This document shows positions 32,580 through 41,835 of a stretch of DNA of 42,132 bases, piece after piece. The stretch is from Bacteroidota bacterium (lineage in GTDB: Bacteria > Bacteroidota > Bacteroidia > Chitinophagales > Saprospiraceae). The notes under the pieces are model-generated. The model was given only the letters and a program-made list of their open reading frames with translations, did not search any database and was not told the origin of the DNA. The DNA lies in contig PZPC01000042.1 in assembly GCA_003045895.1 (NCBI GenBank), positions 1-42,132 on the forward strand, read 5' to 3'. Both the position numbers and the translations under genes were made by a program. Position 1 is the stretch's first letter. Each line of letters begins with the position of its first letter.

Positions 32580-32960
32580 CTACTGCGGCATATCCTGCGC
32601 GACCCACTGCTTGAGCAGGATGATCTCGGCCGCCGTCAGGGCAGGCTTCTTGCTTTTGAAAGGCATGAAGTCTATATCCTCGGCGGGGAGTTGAACGCGG
32701 TAGAGGATATCGGTAATGTATTCCCTGGTGGCTGCGTAGGTGTCGAGCATCTCCTTGCGGCCCTGCTCCGGAAAATGGCAGGGGGTGCAGCTGAGGAGCA
32801 TAATGGGCCGGATATCCTGTGCGTAAGAGACCACTGGCTCGGTAGGTTCGTTGGCTTTGGCCCGGGCGGCGCTTTTGGCGGTACTGCAACATTCGAGGGA
32901 CAAGACCAGGAGCAGGGACAGGGCCAACAAGGCCGTTTTGTAAGGCATAGCTAGGTTCAT
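32580..32960 (-). CDS. Mono-heme cytochrome c-type lipoprotein
   Basis: 126 residues; the start could be 32960 or the ATG at 32948. A hydrophobic leader ends at SLECCS, a likely lipobox. The mature part has one c-type heme site in SYAQDIRPIMLLSCTPCHFPEQ (CTPCH). A later methionine in DIDFMPFKSKKPALTAAEI could be the axial ligand, and LLKQWVAQDMP closes the domain. This layout is the usual small Bacteroidota c-type domain. It may carry electrons in the periplasm. Its stop lies at the edge of the minisatellite. The di-heme peroxidase elsewhere in the window could be a partner, but no sequence evidence links them. Confidence 0.88.
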   Translation of the reverse strand: MNLAMPYKTALLALSLLLVLSLECCSTAKSAARAKANEPTEPVVSYAQDIRPIMLLSCTPCHFPEQGRKEMLDTYAATREYITDILYRVQLPAEDIDFMPFKSKKPALTAAEIILLKQWVAQDMPQ

Positions 32961-33226
32961 GTTGGGCGGTTTTGTTTTGAAAAATATCTCGGGTGGTTTA
33001 AGTCCGTAATTTGATGCTTTTAAGGTAAGCTAAATCCTCATTAATTCAAATGAATACAGGCCCGACAATCAGGGGCCGCCCCAAAATCTTAAATGATGTA
33101 AGAGGTAAGATTTACGATGTTTGATTTTTTTGGCGGAGCAGACCGCCTGCCGTGTTGCGCTAAGGATGGTAGTGGAGCCCGCCTGGCGGGCTGCCCGCAG
33201 GGCCGCTAGCCACGGACAGCCTGACG

Positions 33227-33262
33227 CTGCTGCCCCCCGCAGCAGGCGGAGGGGGGCAGCAG
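33227..33262. repeat. G+C-rich palindrome
   Basis: CTGCTGCCCCCC (33227-33238) pairs perfectly with GGGGGGCAGCAG (33251-33262) across a 12-nt loop. It sits in a G+C-rich island (about 33170-33270) inside the 388-bp intergenic region 32961-33348. It is REP-like in appearance. Nothing else was seen in this region. Confidence 0.7.
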
Positions 33263-33348
33263 GGGAGCGCCCAAATTAGGATTTGCCAATATATCCCGGT
33301 TGGGGTACATCCACTGGTGCGTCTTTCGCCTTATTTCCAGCCAAGTTC

Positions 33349-34227
33349 TCAGTACACTACCACGCGGGCGGTGCGCAGGCCCGTGGGGGTAGCTGCCCGC
33401 AGGAAATAGATGCTGCGGGCCCAGCGGCTGCAGTCGAGACTGGCAGCGGCGGGGGTGCGCAACAGGAGTTGTCCAGTGGCGGTGTACACTTCCAGCAGTT
33501 GGCCCGGTTCGAGTCCCGCAATGGTGAGTTGGTCACGCACCGGGTTGGGGTACACCGTGAGCAGGGTAGGGGAGTTGGGGGCGTCGGCGGTGCTGGTGAT
33601 GGTGAGCCCACAGAGGTCGGTGGTGGTGTTGGGGGGGTAGAAGATGGCGCTGTTGCGGGAGGCGTGGCAGATGCGTTGGGCCACTCCATTGGGCAGCAGG
33701 GCGTTGCGAAAGTAGGGGAAGATGACGCTGGCAGAGGGGCCGACACCCTCGATAAAGCGGAGTGTGTCGCAGATGCCCGCCTGGCCGACCTGCCGATCGA
33801 AGACCAGCTCGCGGCGGCCAGCGCTGGTACGGACGGCGATGACTTCGGCCAGGTCGCCGCTGCGGCCGTCGCACCAGCGGGCCTGGAGGCTGACGACCGA
33901 CCCGGCGGTGAGGCTGATGTCGTAGACGAGGAATTCGTTGCTGCTGGTGGTGGTGCGGAAAAACATTTGCCCCGCGCCGGGGTCTTCGCGGAGGTAGCCC
34001 ACCAGCATGTCGGCTTCAAAGCCGCGCTTGAAGAACACGCGGTTGTAGAGTTGCCCGTTGATCTGCTCAAAATTGGCGACCGACACCTCGGCGTCAATGG
34101 GGCCCGCGTCGGTTTCCAGTTCCGTTTTGAAGAAGACTTCGCCGTTGATGATGACGGGCACGTAATTTTGGGCCTTTAGCAAGGGCAGGGCCAGGAGACA
34201 GAAAAAGAGGAAGCCAAGGCTACGCAT
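33349..34227 (-). CDS. Secreted protein with T9SS type A sorting domain, hypothetical
   Basis: 292 residues from the ATG at 34227; a longer in-frame start at 34287 would hide the signal peptide. The signal MRSLGFLFFCLLALPLLKAQ is clear. The middle (about 21-210) is a beta-rich domain without a recognised family, containing four cysteines (WCDG, GICDTL, RICHAS, DLCGL). The C-terminal about 75 residues (LLTVYPNPVRDQLTIAGLEP to the end) are the type A sorting domain for the type IX secretion system. It is probably surface attached. It is monocistronic. Confidence 0.88.
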   Translation of the reverse strand: MRSLGFLFFCLLALPLLKAQNYVPVIINGEVFFKTELETDAGPIDAEVSVANFEQINGQLYNRVFFKRGFEADMLVGYLREDPGAGQMFFRTTTSSNEFLVYDISLTAGSVVSLQARWCDGRSGDLAEVIAVRTSAGRRELVFDRQVGQAGICDTLRFIEGVGPSASVIFPYFRNALLPNGVAQRICHASRNSAIFYPPNTTTDLCGLTITSTADAPNSPTLLTVYPNPVRDQLTIAGLEPGQLLEVYTATGQLLLRTPAAASLDCSRWARSIYFLRAATPTGLRTARVVVY

Positions 34228-34431
34228 AAGAGCAGGTTTTGATTTGCGGATAAATTGTGTGTTACAAAGAAACACAGACCCGGCCAATTGTTGGCAAGAT
34301 ACCGGCGGCAGTTGGAAATATAAAAGCAGAATGCGTCGAAAAGCTATTTTTTTCTTTCAGAACTGTCCGATTTAGCTACTTTTGGTGGTGGAAGTGGCAG
34401 GTTTTCCCTTCACCATAAAAGCAAGTAGGGC

Positions 34432-35421
34432 GTGTTAGGCATTTTTCGAACGAATCAATTGATGATGGGGGTGGTGCTGTTGGGCTATGCCCTGCTGCTG
34501 CACCTGTCCTGGTTTTGGCAGGTCGTACCACCGGTAAATGCGGAGCCCGGCCTGGGCAACAGCCTGGTGGTGCCCTGGTTGCTGGCGCACGCAGGCTGGC
34601 AGTTGCCGGTGATCATCTTCCTGCTTTTTTTGCAGGGGATGCTGGCCAATAACATTGTCTTTACCCACCGGTTGGCGGGTAGTGTCAACCTGTTTCCCGG
34701 GGTTTTCGTGGTACTGCTGGGCTCGTTGCTGCCTGCATTTTTGGGTTATTCGGGTTACCTGGCGGCCAATGTGTTCCTGCTGCTGGCCTTGCGCTCTATG
34801 CTCTTGACGTTTCGGGTGAACAGCGCTGCCGACCTCATCTTCAATACGGGATTTTGGATAGGCATGGCCGCTTTTTTTGTGCCTACGTACCTGTTTTTTT
34901 TGCTGCCCATCAGTATAACCCTTACCATTCTGAAGTCGGGAAAGTTTCGCGACCAGTTCATGCTACTCATCGGTGCCCTACTGCCTTTGTACCTGGCGGC
35001 TATGGGTTGCTACTGGTATGACCAGTTGCCGCTGTATTGGGACCAGCAGTGGGGGGCGGGGTTTGCTTTGCCGCAGTATATCGATTGGGCGACGTTGCCC
35101 CTCGTATCTACGGGCGTGATGGTGGTCATTACGGGGGTTGTGCTCATGAGCCAGGCCCAGTACCTGGCCAAGACCAAAATGGAGGTGCAGACCAAGATCA
35201 GTGTTCTGTACTGGCTCCTGTTGGGGTCGCTGCTGGGGGTGTTGTGGGCCATGCCCTGGGGGGTGTACCGCTGGCAGGCCGTGGTACCCGTGGCGGGTAT
35301 ATTGCTGAGTTTCAATTTCACCAAGGCCCGGCCGCCCGTGGCCGAAGCGTGGCATTTGTTGTTGCTGTTGCTGATGTTGATTCTACATTTTTCGGCCATC
35401 TATCAGCTGTTTCCGGTCTAA
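34432..35421 (+). CDS. DUF6427 family integral membrane protein
   Basis: 329 residues beginning with GTG. The start MLGIFRTNQ matches the conserved opening of this Bacteroidota family (x-G-x-FRTNQ). About eight to nine hydrophobic helices span nearly the whole length, with a conserved central FNTGFWIGMAAFF...YLFFLLP. The function is unknown; in several Bacteroidota genomes it accompanies purine or cell-envelope genes. It is upstream of purQ on the same strand with a 197-bp gap, so probably separate. Confidence 0.82.
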   Translation: MLGIFRTNQLMMGVVLLGYALLLHLSWFWQVVPPVNAEPGLGNSLVVPWLLAHAGWQLPVIIFLLFLQGMLANNIVFTHRLAGSVNLFPGVFVVLLGSLLPAFLGYSGYLAANVFLLLALRSMLLTFRVNSAADLIFNTGFWIGMAAFFVPTYLFFLLPISITLTILKSGKFRDQFMLLIGALLPLYLAAMGCYWYDQLPLYWDQQWGAGFALPQYIDWATLPLVSTGVMVVITGVVLMSQAQYLAKTKMEVQTKISVLYWLLLGSLLGVLWAMPWGVYRWQAVVPVAGILLSFNFTKARPPVAEAWHLLLLLLMLILHFSAIYQLFPV

Positions 35422-35618
35422 TCTAATCTAATTTAAGCGCTGGCCTGAAAACTACCCGCAGGGTCAAAAAATGCCCTTTTAGTCCTGTTCTGCGTTCCGT
35501 CCTCGCCTTAACAGCCAGGCACCCCGAATTTTTTAAAAGCCAAAAATGGCGCAATTCATTTTTTTTCCGTCACGAAGTACTACTTTTACACTTCTATTTA
35601 TCCGTTCAATACCAGGTT

Positions 35619-36326
35619 ATGAATTTTGGCGTAGTTGTTTTCCCCGGATCCAATTGTGATGATGACATGGTGCACGTGCTGAGTACCGTCGTAGGTGCCA
35701 ACGTGCGCAAACTCTGGCACAAGGACCACGATCTGGGCGGACTTACCACCAGCGACTGCATCATTCTACCCGGTGGTTTTTCTTACGGCGACTACGTGCG
35801 GAGTGGCGCTATTGCCCGGTTGTCGCCCATTATGACCGCCGTGATTGAACACGCCCGCCAGGGGGGCTACGTGTGGGGCATTTGCAATGGCTTCCAGATC
35901 CTGTGCGAAGCGGGCTTGTTGCCCGGCGCCCTGCTGCACAATGCCAACCAGAAGTTCATCTGCAAAAATGTTTACCTCCGCGTCGTGACCAACCAGTCGG
36001 CCATCACTGCCGATCTGGATCTCCAGCGGGCCTATAAAATCCCCATTGCCCACGCCGAAGGTCGCTATTATACCGATGCCCAGACCCTCGCTGAACTGCA
36101 GGCCAATGACCAGATCCTCTTCCGCTACTGCCACCCCGATGGCACGGTGGATGACGCCGCCAACCCCAATGGCGCCCTCGACAACATCGCCGGCATCTGC
36201 AATGCCCAGCGCAACGTTTTCGGAATGATGCCACACCCCGAACGCGCGGCCGAAGACATCCTGGGTAATACGGATGGCCTGGCGTTGTTTACCAGCTTGC
36301 TGGCCCATACGCCCGTGGTGGTGTAG
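35619..36326 (+). CDS. purQ: Phosphoribosylformylglycinamidine synthase, glutaminase subunit
   Basis: 235 residues. It supplies ammonia from glutamine to PurL for the fourth step of purine synthesis. This is a class I amidotransferase with catalytic C89 in WGICNGFQ, and H206/E208 in MMPHPERA. The N-terminus FGVVVFPGSNCDDDM and LPGGFSYGDYVRSGAIA are characteristic of PurQ. It is a separate-subunit form, so a small PurL and PurS should be encoded elsewhere. purH follows 247 bp downstream after a repeat-filled gap, so co-transcription is possible but unproven. Confidence 0.96.
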   Translation: MNFGVVVFPGSNCDDDMVHVLSTVVGANVRKLWHKDHDLGGLTTSDCIILPGGFSYGDYVRSGAIARLSPIMTAVIEHARQGGYVWGICNGFQILCEAGLLPGALLHNANQKFICKNVYLRVVTNQSAITADLDLQRAYKIPIAHAEGRYYTDAQTLAELQANDQILFRYCHPDGTVDDAANPNGALDNIAGICNAQRNVFGMMPHPERAAEDILGNTDGLALFTSLLAHTPVVV

Positions 36327-36362
36327 GGGGTGTTTTGGGGCTTTTCCCCCCCTTTCTCCTTC

Positions 36363-36510
36363 CCCCTCTTTTACACCTTTCCACTTTTACACTTTTACAC
36401 GCGCCTGCCACGTCTTCAGCGTTGCCTGCCACGTCTTCAGCGTGGGCTTATTTCCGACTTCCCACCTCCCACCTCCGACTTCCCACCTCCCACTTCCGAT
36501 TTCCAATTTT
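36363..36510. repeat. Composite intergenic repeats between purQ and purH
   Basis: A TTTTACACTTTTACAC tract is followed by two copies of the 21-bp unit seen at 11148-11243 (GCCTGCCACGTCTTCAGCGT, 36406-36442). Several TTCCCACCTCCCA-type units follow to about 36505. The order TTTTACAC tract, then ACGTCTTCAGCG repeats, then GACTTCCCACC units is the same as at 11120-11280, so the composite is itself repeated. Confidence 0.85.
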
Positions 36511-36533
36511 TCCTTAATTATCTCTTAAAACAC

Positions 36534-36541
36534 TACCTTTG
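36534..36541 (+). promoter_or_regulatory. Bacteroidota -7 promoter box for purH
   Basis: TACCTTTG, identical to the box before fabI, lies 32 nt upstream of the purH ATG. This points to an independent purH promoter downstream of the repeats. Confidence 0.55.
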
Positions 36542-36573
36542 CGCTTTCTTTTGCAAAAGGTAAGAAAAACGCT

Positions 36574-38100
36574 ATGTCAGCTAAAAAAATCCGCAGTGCA
36601 CTGATCTCCGTTTATTATAAGGACGGGTTGGAAGAAATCGTGCAGGAACTCCACCAACAAGGTGTACACCTGTACTCTACGGGGGGGACCCAAAAATTCA
36701 TTGCCAACCTGGGTATTCCGGTTACGGCGGTGGAAGAGATTACCTCTTACCCTTCTATTCTCGACGGGCGGGTAAAAACCCTGCATCCGGCTGTTTTCGG
36801 CGGCATCCTGGCGCGCCGCGAACCCGAGCATTTGGCGCAGTTGGAGGCCTATAAACTACCCGAGATCGACCTCGTGATCGTTGACCTTTATCCTTTCGAA
36901 GAAACGGTAGCTACTACCCATGAAGAAGCGGCCATCATTGAGAAAATCGATATTGGAGGGATTTCTCTCATCCGTGCGGCGGCTAAAAACTTTCACGACG
37001 TAACAGTGGTACCTTCCCGCGAGGAATACGCCATGTTCTATGCCTTGCTGAAGGACAAAGCGGGCATGTTAACGCTCGACGATCGCCGCGAACTGGCCCG
37101 CCGGGCTTTCAAGGTGTCTTCCAACTACGATATTGCCATCTTCAATTACTTCAACGAAGGCACCACTGATATTGCCTTTAAATACAGCATCCACCGGTCG
37201 GATATCCTGCGCTATGGCGAAAACCCCCACCAGTCGGGTGTCTTCTTCGGCGATTTTGAAGCGGTATTCGATAAGATCAGCGGAAAAGACATCTCCTACA
37301 ACAACCTGGTAGACATCGACGCCGCGGTCCAGATCATGCGGGAACTCCGCCTGGGCGATCCGGCTTTTGCTATCCTCAAACACACCAATACCTGTGGCCT
37401 GGCCGTACGCCCTACGCTCAAGGAAGCCTGGGATGCTGCACTGGCCTGCGACAACGTATCGGCATTTGGTGGTATTTTTATTTGCAACACCACCGTCGAC
37501 CTGGCTACCGCAACGGCGATCAACGAACTCTTCTACGAGGTACTCATCGCGCCCAATTTTGCTGATGATGCCCTGGAATTGTTAAAGGGCAAGAAGCAAC
37601 GCATTCTGCTGCAGATCAAAGATTATTCGATCGAGCCCCGTTCGTTTCGCTCGCTCCTCAACGGGGTAGTGGAACAGGATACCGACCTGCGCCAGGAAAC
37701 CATCGCCGACCTCAAAGTGGTCACGACGGTATCGCCGACCCCGGAACAGGTCAGCGACCTCCTGTTTGCCAATATTGCGGTTAAGCACCTGAAATCCAAC
37801 GGGATTGCACTGGTCAAGAACAAACAACTCATTGGCATGGGCTGTGGTCAACCTTCCCGGGTCGATGCCCTGCGGCAGGCCATCCACAAAGCCAAGGCTT
37901 TTGGCTTCAGCCTCGAAGGGGCCGTCATGGCTTCGGATGCTTTCTTCCCCTTTCCCGACTGCGTAGAAATTGCGGACCAGGAGGGGATCAAGGCCGTTAC
38001 CCAACCCGGTGGCTCCATCAAGGACAAAGACAGCATCGCCTACTGCGACGAACACGGTATGGCCATGGTCATGACCGGTTACCGCCACTTCAAGCACTAA
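36574..38100 (+). CDS. purH: Bifunctional AICAR transformylase/IMP cyclohydrolase
   Basis: 508 residues, the standard length. It carries out the last two steps of purine synthesis: formylation of AICAR and closure to IMP. The N-terminal cyclohydrolase domain has the MGS-like STGGTQKFI (35-43), SILDGRVKTLHPAVFGGIL (61-79) and DIGGISLIRAAAKN. The C-terminal transformylase has RYGENPHQ (213-220), KHTNTCG with catalytic K269-H270, and DAFFPFPDCVE and QPGGSIKD near the end. All key residues are present. It has its own -7 box. Confidence 0.97.
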   Translation: MSAKKIRSALISVYYKDGLEEIVQELHQQGVHLYSTGGTQKFIANLGIPVTAVEEITSYPSILDGRVKTLHPAVFGGILARREPEHLAQLEAYKLPEIDLVIVDLYPFEETVATTHEEAAIIEKIDIGGISLIRAAAKNFHDVTVVPSREEYAMFYALLKDKAGMLTLDDRRELARRAFKVSSNYDIAIFNYFNEGTTDIAFKYSIHRSDILRYGENPHQSGVFFGDFEAVFDKISGKDISYNNLVDIDAAVQIMRELRLGDPAFAILKHTNTCGLAVRPTLKEAWDAALACDNVSAFGGIFICNTTVDLATATAINELFYEVLIAPNFADDALELLKGKKQRILLQIKDYSIEPRSFRSLLNGVVEQDTDLRQETIADLKVVTTVSPTPEQVSDLLFANIAVKHLKSNGIALVKNKQLIGMGCGQPSRVDALRQAIHKAKAFGFSLEGAVMASDAFFPFPDCVEIADQEGIKAVTQPGGSIKDKDSIAYCDEHGMAMVMTGYRHFKH

Positions 38101-38249
38101 CACCTTTTATTATTGTCCCGGCACTTACACTTTTACACCTTTACCCTTTTACACCTATTTTAATTAACAATACTTTAAGTTACCCACCCGGCCACCAGGG
38201 CGTCATAAGCAGGATATTGAGCGTTATTGAAACAACAGTTGGTTAGTTC

Positions 38250-38978
38250 ATGCATAATCTGGTCATCGACATTGGTAATACGCGGGTTAAATACGGCCTG
38301 TTTTCCAGCGGAGTGCTGGTCGACAAAGTAGTAGTCGACCAATTGTCCTTGTCCGATATTTTGCAGCTGGCAACCAACCACCGTGTAGAAAATATCATCT
38401 ATTCAAGCGTGTCCAACTGGTTGGCGGCTCCGGAAGCAGCCATTTTGCAAAACCGGTATCGGATAATGGAACTAGCGGCGACTACGCCACTACCCATTAC
38501 CCTCGGTTACACCACCCCTGCTACCCTCGGTAAAGACCGGCTGGCAGCAGTGGTAGGGGCATGGAGTTGTTATCCGGGCCAGGATTGCCTGGTCGTTGAC
38601 GCAGGTACCTGTATAACAACAGATTTCCTGCGCGCTGACGGCCACTACCTCGGCGGCAATATCGCGCCGGGTATCCGGCTGCGACTGCGCGCCATGCACG
38701 AGTTTACTGCCCGCTTGCCGCTGGTAGAACCCGGCACCTGGACGCAGAACTGGGGAACCAGCACCACCACTGCCTTGCAAAACGGCGGCTGGTTGGGCGC
38801 GGCGCTGGAAATCGAAGCCCTGGCGGTCCGGCAACAGCGGGAATGGCCCGACTTAAAAGTGCTAATAACCGGTGGCGATGCGGAAATTTTGGCAAAACGA
38901 ATAGAATACAAGATATTTGTACACTCAAATTTAGTCCTCCTGGGACTCAATAAAATTTTAACTTATAATGTCGAATAG
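38250..38978 (+). CDS. coaX: Type III pantothenate kinase
   Basis: 242 residues. It phosphorylates pantothenate, the first step to coenzyme A. ASKHA-fold motifs are DIGNTRVKYGLF (7-18, phosphate 1 with D7), GKDRLAAVVGA (94-104), and DAGTCITTDF (117-126, phosphate 2), followed by LGGNIAPGIRLRLRAMHEFTARLP and ITGGDA. The length is typical. It is the first gene of a three-gene operon: the next gene starts 11 bp before its stop. Confidence 0.95.
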   Translation: MHNLVIDIGNTRVKYGLFSSGVLVDKVVVDQLSLSDILQLATNHRVENIIYSSVSNWLAAPEAAILQNRYRIMELAATTPLPITLGYTTPATLGKDRLAAVVGAWSCYPGQDCLVVDAGTCITTDFLRADGHYLGGNIAPGIRLRLRAMHEFTARLPLVEPGTWTQNWGTSTTTALQNGGWLGAALEIEALAVRQQREWPDLKVLITGGDAEILAKRIEYKIFVHSNLVLLGLNKILTYNVE

Positions 38979-40323
38979 TTGGCGTAGCCATATCGTGGTA
39001 CTGGTTTTGAGCTTGCTCAGTGTAAGTGCCTGGGGGCAAATCCAGAATAACAATATCAGCCCCAAAATCAATTCGCCACTTTCGCGTTTTGGTCTGGGCG
39101 ACCCTGCCCAACAGTATTTTTCGGCTGCGGCAGGAATGGCTGGCCTCAGTGCTGGTTGGCAGGATCCCTACCAACTCAACGTCCTCAATCCGGCGTCCCT
39201 GGCCAGCTTGCAGTCTACGGCTTTCGAAGGCGGAATCTATGCCCGCCGGACAACCCTGGAGAGCAACGGCAACTCCGATTTCAATTGGAGCGGCAACCTC
39301 CAGTACTTAGCCCTGGGTTTTCCCCTGCGCAATGTCATTAACCAAACCCTCGACCGCCAAAGCAACGATTGGAACGCGGGCATGAGCATCGCCCTGGTTC
39401 CTTTTTCTCAGGTAGGCTACGATATCCGCCTCATCGATCTCAACAGCCCCGGCGTAGAGATCAGCACCAATACCCTCAAGGGATCGGGCGGCACTACCCG
39501 CTTGCGCTGGGGCACCGGCATCCGCTACAAGCAACTGTCGGTAGGCATTGACGCCGGTTTCCTTTTTGGCAAACTCATCAATAGCCGCCTCGTCAATTTC
39601 GACTCCCTCGAGGGCTCGCTGGATACCGAGTTCCAGGACGACGTGAGCTTTCGGGGTACGACCTGGACCCTCGGCGCCCAGTACGCCTTTGAGTTCAAAG
39701 AGCTCGATAAGAACGGTAACCTGGTGCCCAATGGTAAGCGCATTGTATTAGGCGCTTATGCTGGCAACGAGAAAGATATCTCCGTAGAGGGTACCCGCTT
39801 TACCCGCCGCTACCTGTCGACCATCGTATCTGATACCCTGTTCAGCCAAGTGGCACTGGCGGGTTCCGCTACCTTGCCCTCGTCTTATACGGTGGGCTTG
39901 CATTACCAAGATCTCAACAAGATCAACCTGGGCGTTGAATACGGTTTCGTCGGTTGGAGCAATTACCGCAATGCCCTCAAGGAAGATGCCCTGAGCGACA
40001 CTTACTTCCTGGCGGTTGGGGCGGAATATACCCCCAACTTCAACTCCTATAACCACTACTGGGAACGCATCCGTTACCGGGCGGGCTTCCGAATGGGTAC
40101 CGATCCCCGGACCATCGACGGCGCACAGCTCAAAGGTTATTCCTTCACCATCGGTGCCGGATTCCCGGTCGTTTTACCCCGCCAACAGGTTTCTTTTGTC
40201 AATACTTCGGTAGAGCTGGGCCGTAGTGGGGTGGACAATGTCTTCGAACAAAGTTTTGTGCGGTTCAATTTGGGCTTCACACTGAATGATAATTCGTGGT
40301 TCTTTAAACGCAAATTTAATTAA
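38968..40323 (+). CDS. Outer membrane beta-barrel protein, hypothetical
   Basis: 451 residues with a signal peptide ending at SAWGQ (about residue 24). The opening NSPLSRFGLGDPAQQYF...GMAGLSAGWQDPYQLNVLNPASLASL resembles FadL/PorV-like barrels of Bacteroidota, which begin with an N-P-A-S/A-L motif. Alternating strands continue to the end (VNTSVELGRSG, SFVRFNLGFTLND, with a basic-aromatic C-terminus WFFKRKFN). Function is unknown; a coaX neighbour of this type is common in the phylum. The start overlaps coaX by 11 bp, and the next gene begins 2 nt after its stop. Confidence 0.85.
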   Translation: MSNSWRSHIVVLVLSLLSVSAWGQIQNNNISPKINSPLSRFGLGDPAQQYFSAAAGMAGLSAGWQDPYQLNVLNPASLASLQSTAFEGGIYARRTTLESNGNSDFNWSGNLQYLALGFPLRNVINQTLDRQSNDWNAGMSIALVPFSQVGYDIRLIDLNSPGVEISTNTLKGSGGTTRLRWGTGIRYKQLSVGIDAGFLFGKLINSRLVNFDSLEGSLDTEFQDDVSFRGTTWTLGAQYAFEFKELDKNGNLVPNGKRIVLGAYAGNEKDISVEGTRFTRRYLSTIVSDTLFSQVALAGSATLPSSYTVGLHYQDLNKINLGVEYGFVGWSNYRNALKEDALSDTYFLAVGAEYTPNFNSYNHYWERIRYRAGFRMGTDPRTIDGAQLKGYSFTIGAGFPVVLPRQQVSFVNTSVELGRSGVDNVFEQSFVRFNLGFTLNDNSWFFKRKFN

Positions 40324-40325
40324 AT

Positions 40326-41729
40326 ATGACTATTCTTAAAAAAATCGCTGTTGTCGTAGCACTGTTGTTGGTGGGAAATACTGCCGCCTGGTCTCAGTGT
40401 ACCAACTGGAACGAGATCGCCAAGAAAGGCGAAGCAGAAGATGCACACGTAGTTTACCGCCCCTACCTAAAAGATAAAACGGTAGCCGAGGTGACTGCAC
40501 TTGCCGAAAGTGACTTCAACCTGGCTTTCGCCAACTGGCAAAAGGCCTACACACTGGCACCCGCTGCCGATGGCCAGCGCCCTACTCACTACATTGATGG
40601 CATCACCCTTTACCAGGCTAAAATCGCCAAAACGGAGGATGTAGCCCAAAAAGAGGCCTTTGCCAAAGTTATTCAGGGCCTTTACGACGAGTACCTACAG
40701 TGTTACCCCGATGATCGCAAACTTATCCTCGGTCGCAAGGCCTTCGATATGTTCTACTCCTATGGCTACGGCTATACCCTCGAAACCCTCGAAGCCGTTA
40801 AATTGGCCATTGACGAAGCGGGCAACGATGCGGAATACCTGTTGCTCGATCCCACGGGTCTGCTCCTGGTTTACCTCTACGAAGATAAGCAGATCGACAA
40901 AGCGACGGTCCAGTATCTGTACAATAAGGCTTCGGCTTTCGCTAATCACAACATCGAAAAAGGGCACCCTTACAAAGCGTACTACGAGTCGGGTAAAGCC
41001 AACATGGATGCTGCTATCGAAAAGATCGCTTCCGAAGTATTCGATTGCGGTTACTTCCGCAATTCCCTGCTGCCTAAGTACGAGGAGAACCGCAACAGTT
41101 GGGAGGCCGTCAACTACGTCTGGCAAAAACTCCTTAGCGAAGGTTGCGAAGAAACCGATCCCGCACTGGCGCCCCTGAAAGCCGATTACGATCGCCTCTA
41201 CGCGGTGCGTAAGGACTCCCTCGACATTGTTCGCCGCAAGGAGGATCCTTGCTTCGATGGCTCCAAGCTCCAGGAAGAAGGCAAGTACCAGGAAGCCCTG
41301 GCTCGCTACCAGGAGTGTGTCGACTCGACTACTGATCCTGAAATGAAGGCGCAGATCCTTTACTCGATGGCCAGCATCCAAACCTGGCAATTGGGGCAGT
41401 ACGGTACGGCACAGTCCAATGCCCAAAGAGCAGCGTCCATCAAGAGTGGTTGGGGCAAGCCCTATATCCTCATGGGTGACATTATCTCCAAGCGTTCTTC
41501 GGCTTGTGACGACTGGAACCGCCGCCTGGCCGCCATTGCCGCTATCGACAAGTACAGCTACGCCCGCTCTATCGACTCCTCGGTGTCCGATGATGCCGGT
41601 AGCCGTATCGGTCGCCTGTCGGGTTCGCTGCCTTCCCGTGAAGATGGCTTTATGCGTAAAACCAGCGAAGGCCAAAGCGTAACCATTCCCTGTATCGGCG
41701 AAACGGTTAAAGTCCGCTTCCGCGACTAA
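40326..41729 (+). CDS. Exported TPR-like protein, hypothetical
   Basis: 467 residues with a signal peptide ending at AAWSQ (about residue 24). The mature protein is helical, with TPR-like repeats: ESDFNLAFANWQKAYTLAPA, CFDGSKLQEEGKYQEALARYQECV, KAQILYSMASIQTWQLGQYGTAQSNAQRAASIKSGWGKPYILMGDII. It is probably periplasmic, perhaps working with the outer membrane protein encoded 2 nt upstream. No enzymatic motif is seen. It is the last gene of the coaX operon, which ends in a strong terminator about 70 bp later. Confidence 0.86.
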   Translation: MTILKKIAVVVALLLVGNTAAWSQCTNWNEIAKKGEAEDAHVVYRPYLKDKTVAEVTALAESDFNLAFANWQKAYTLAPAADGQRPTHYIDGITLYQAKIAKTEDVAQKEAFAKVIQGLYDEYLQCYPDDRKLILGRKAFDMFYSYGYGYTLETLEAVKLAIDEAGNDAEYLLLDPTGLLLVYLYEDKQIDKATVQYLYNKASAFANHNIEKGHPYKAYYESGKANMDAAIEKIASEVFDCGYFRNSLLPKYEENRNSWEAVNYVWQKLLSEGCEETDPALAPLKADYDRLYAVRKDSLDIVRRKEDPCFDGSKLQEEGKYQEALARYQECVDSTTDPEMKAQILYSMASIQTWQLGQYGTAQSNAQRAASIKSGWGKPYILMGDIISKRSSACDDWNRRLAAIAAIDKYSYARSIDSSVSDDAGSRIGRLSGSLPSREDGFMRKTSEGQSVTIPCIGETVKVRFRD

Positions 41730-41796
41730 GTAGGCGTAAAGGAATAACGCAGCTCAATGACTGTGGTTACCTTTATCTTATTGATTGAATCAAGAT

Positions 41797-41835
41797 CGGC
41801 CCCGACGGAGACATTCGTCGGGGCCGTTTTTATTT
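41797..41835 (+). terminator. Intrinsic terminator of the coaX operon
   Basis: Perfect 11-bp G+C stem CGGCCCCGACG/CGTCGGGGCCG (41797-41807 and 41816-41826) with an 8-nt loop, followed by TTTTTATTT. Confidence 0.95.

Noticed and set aside
33283-34179. 298-codon plus-strand frame rich in G, A and V
   Set aside because: Antisense of the T9SS-sorted protein gene; composition is that of a reverse-strand shadow.
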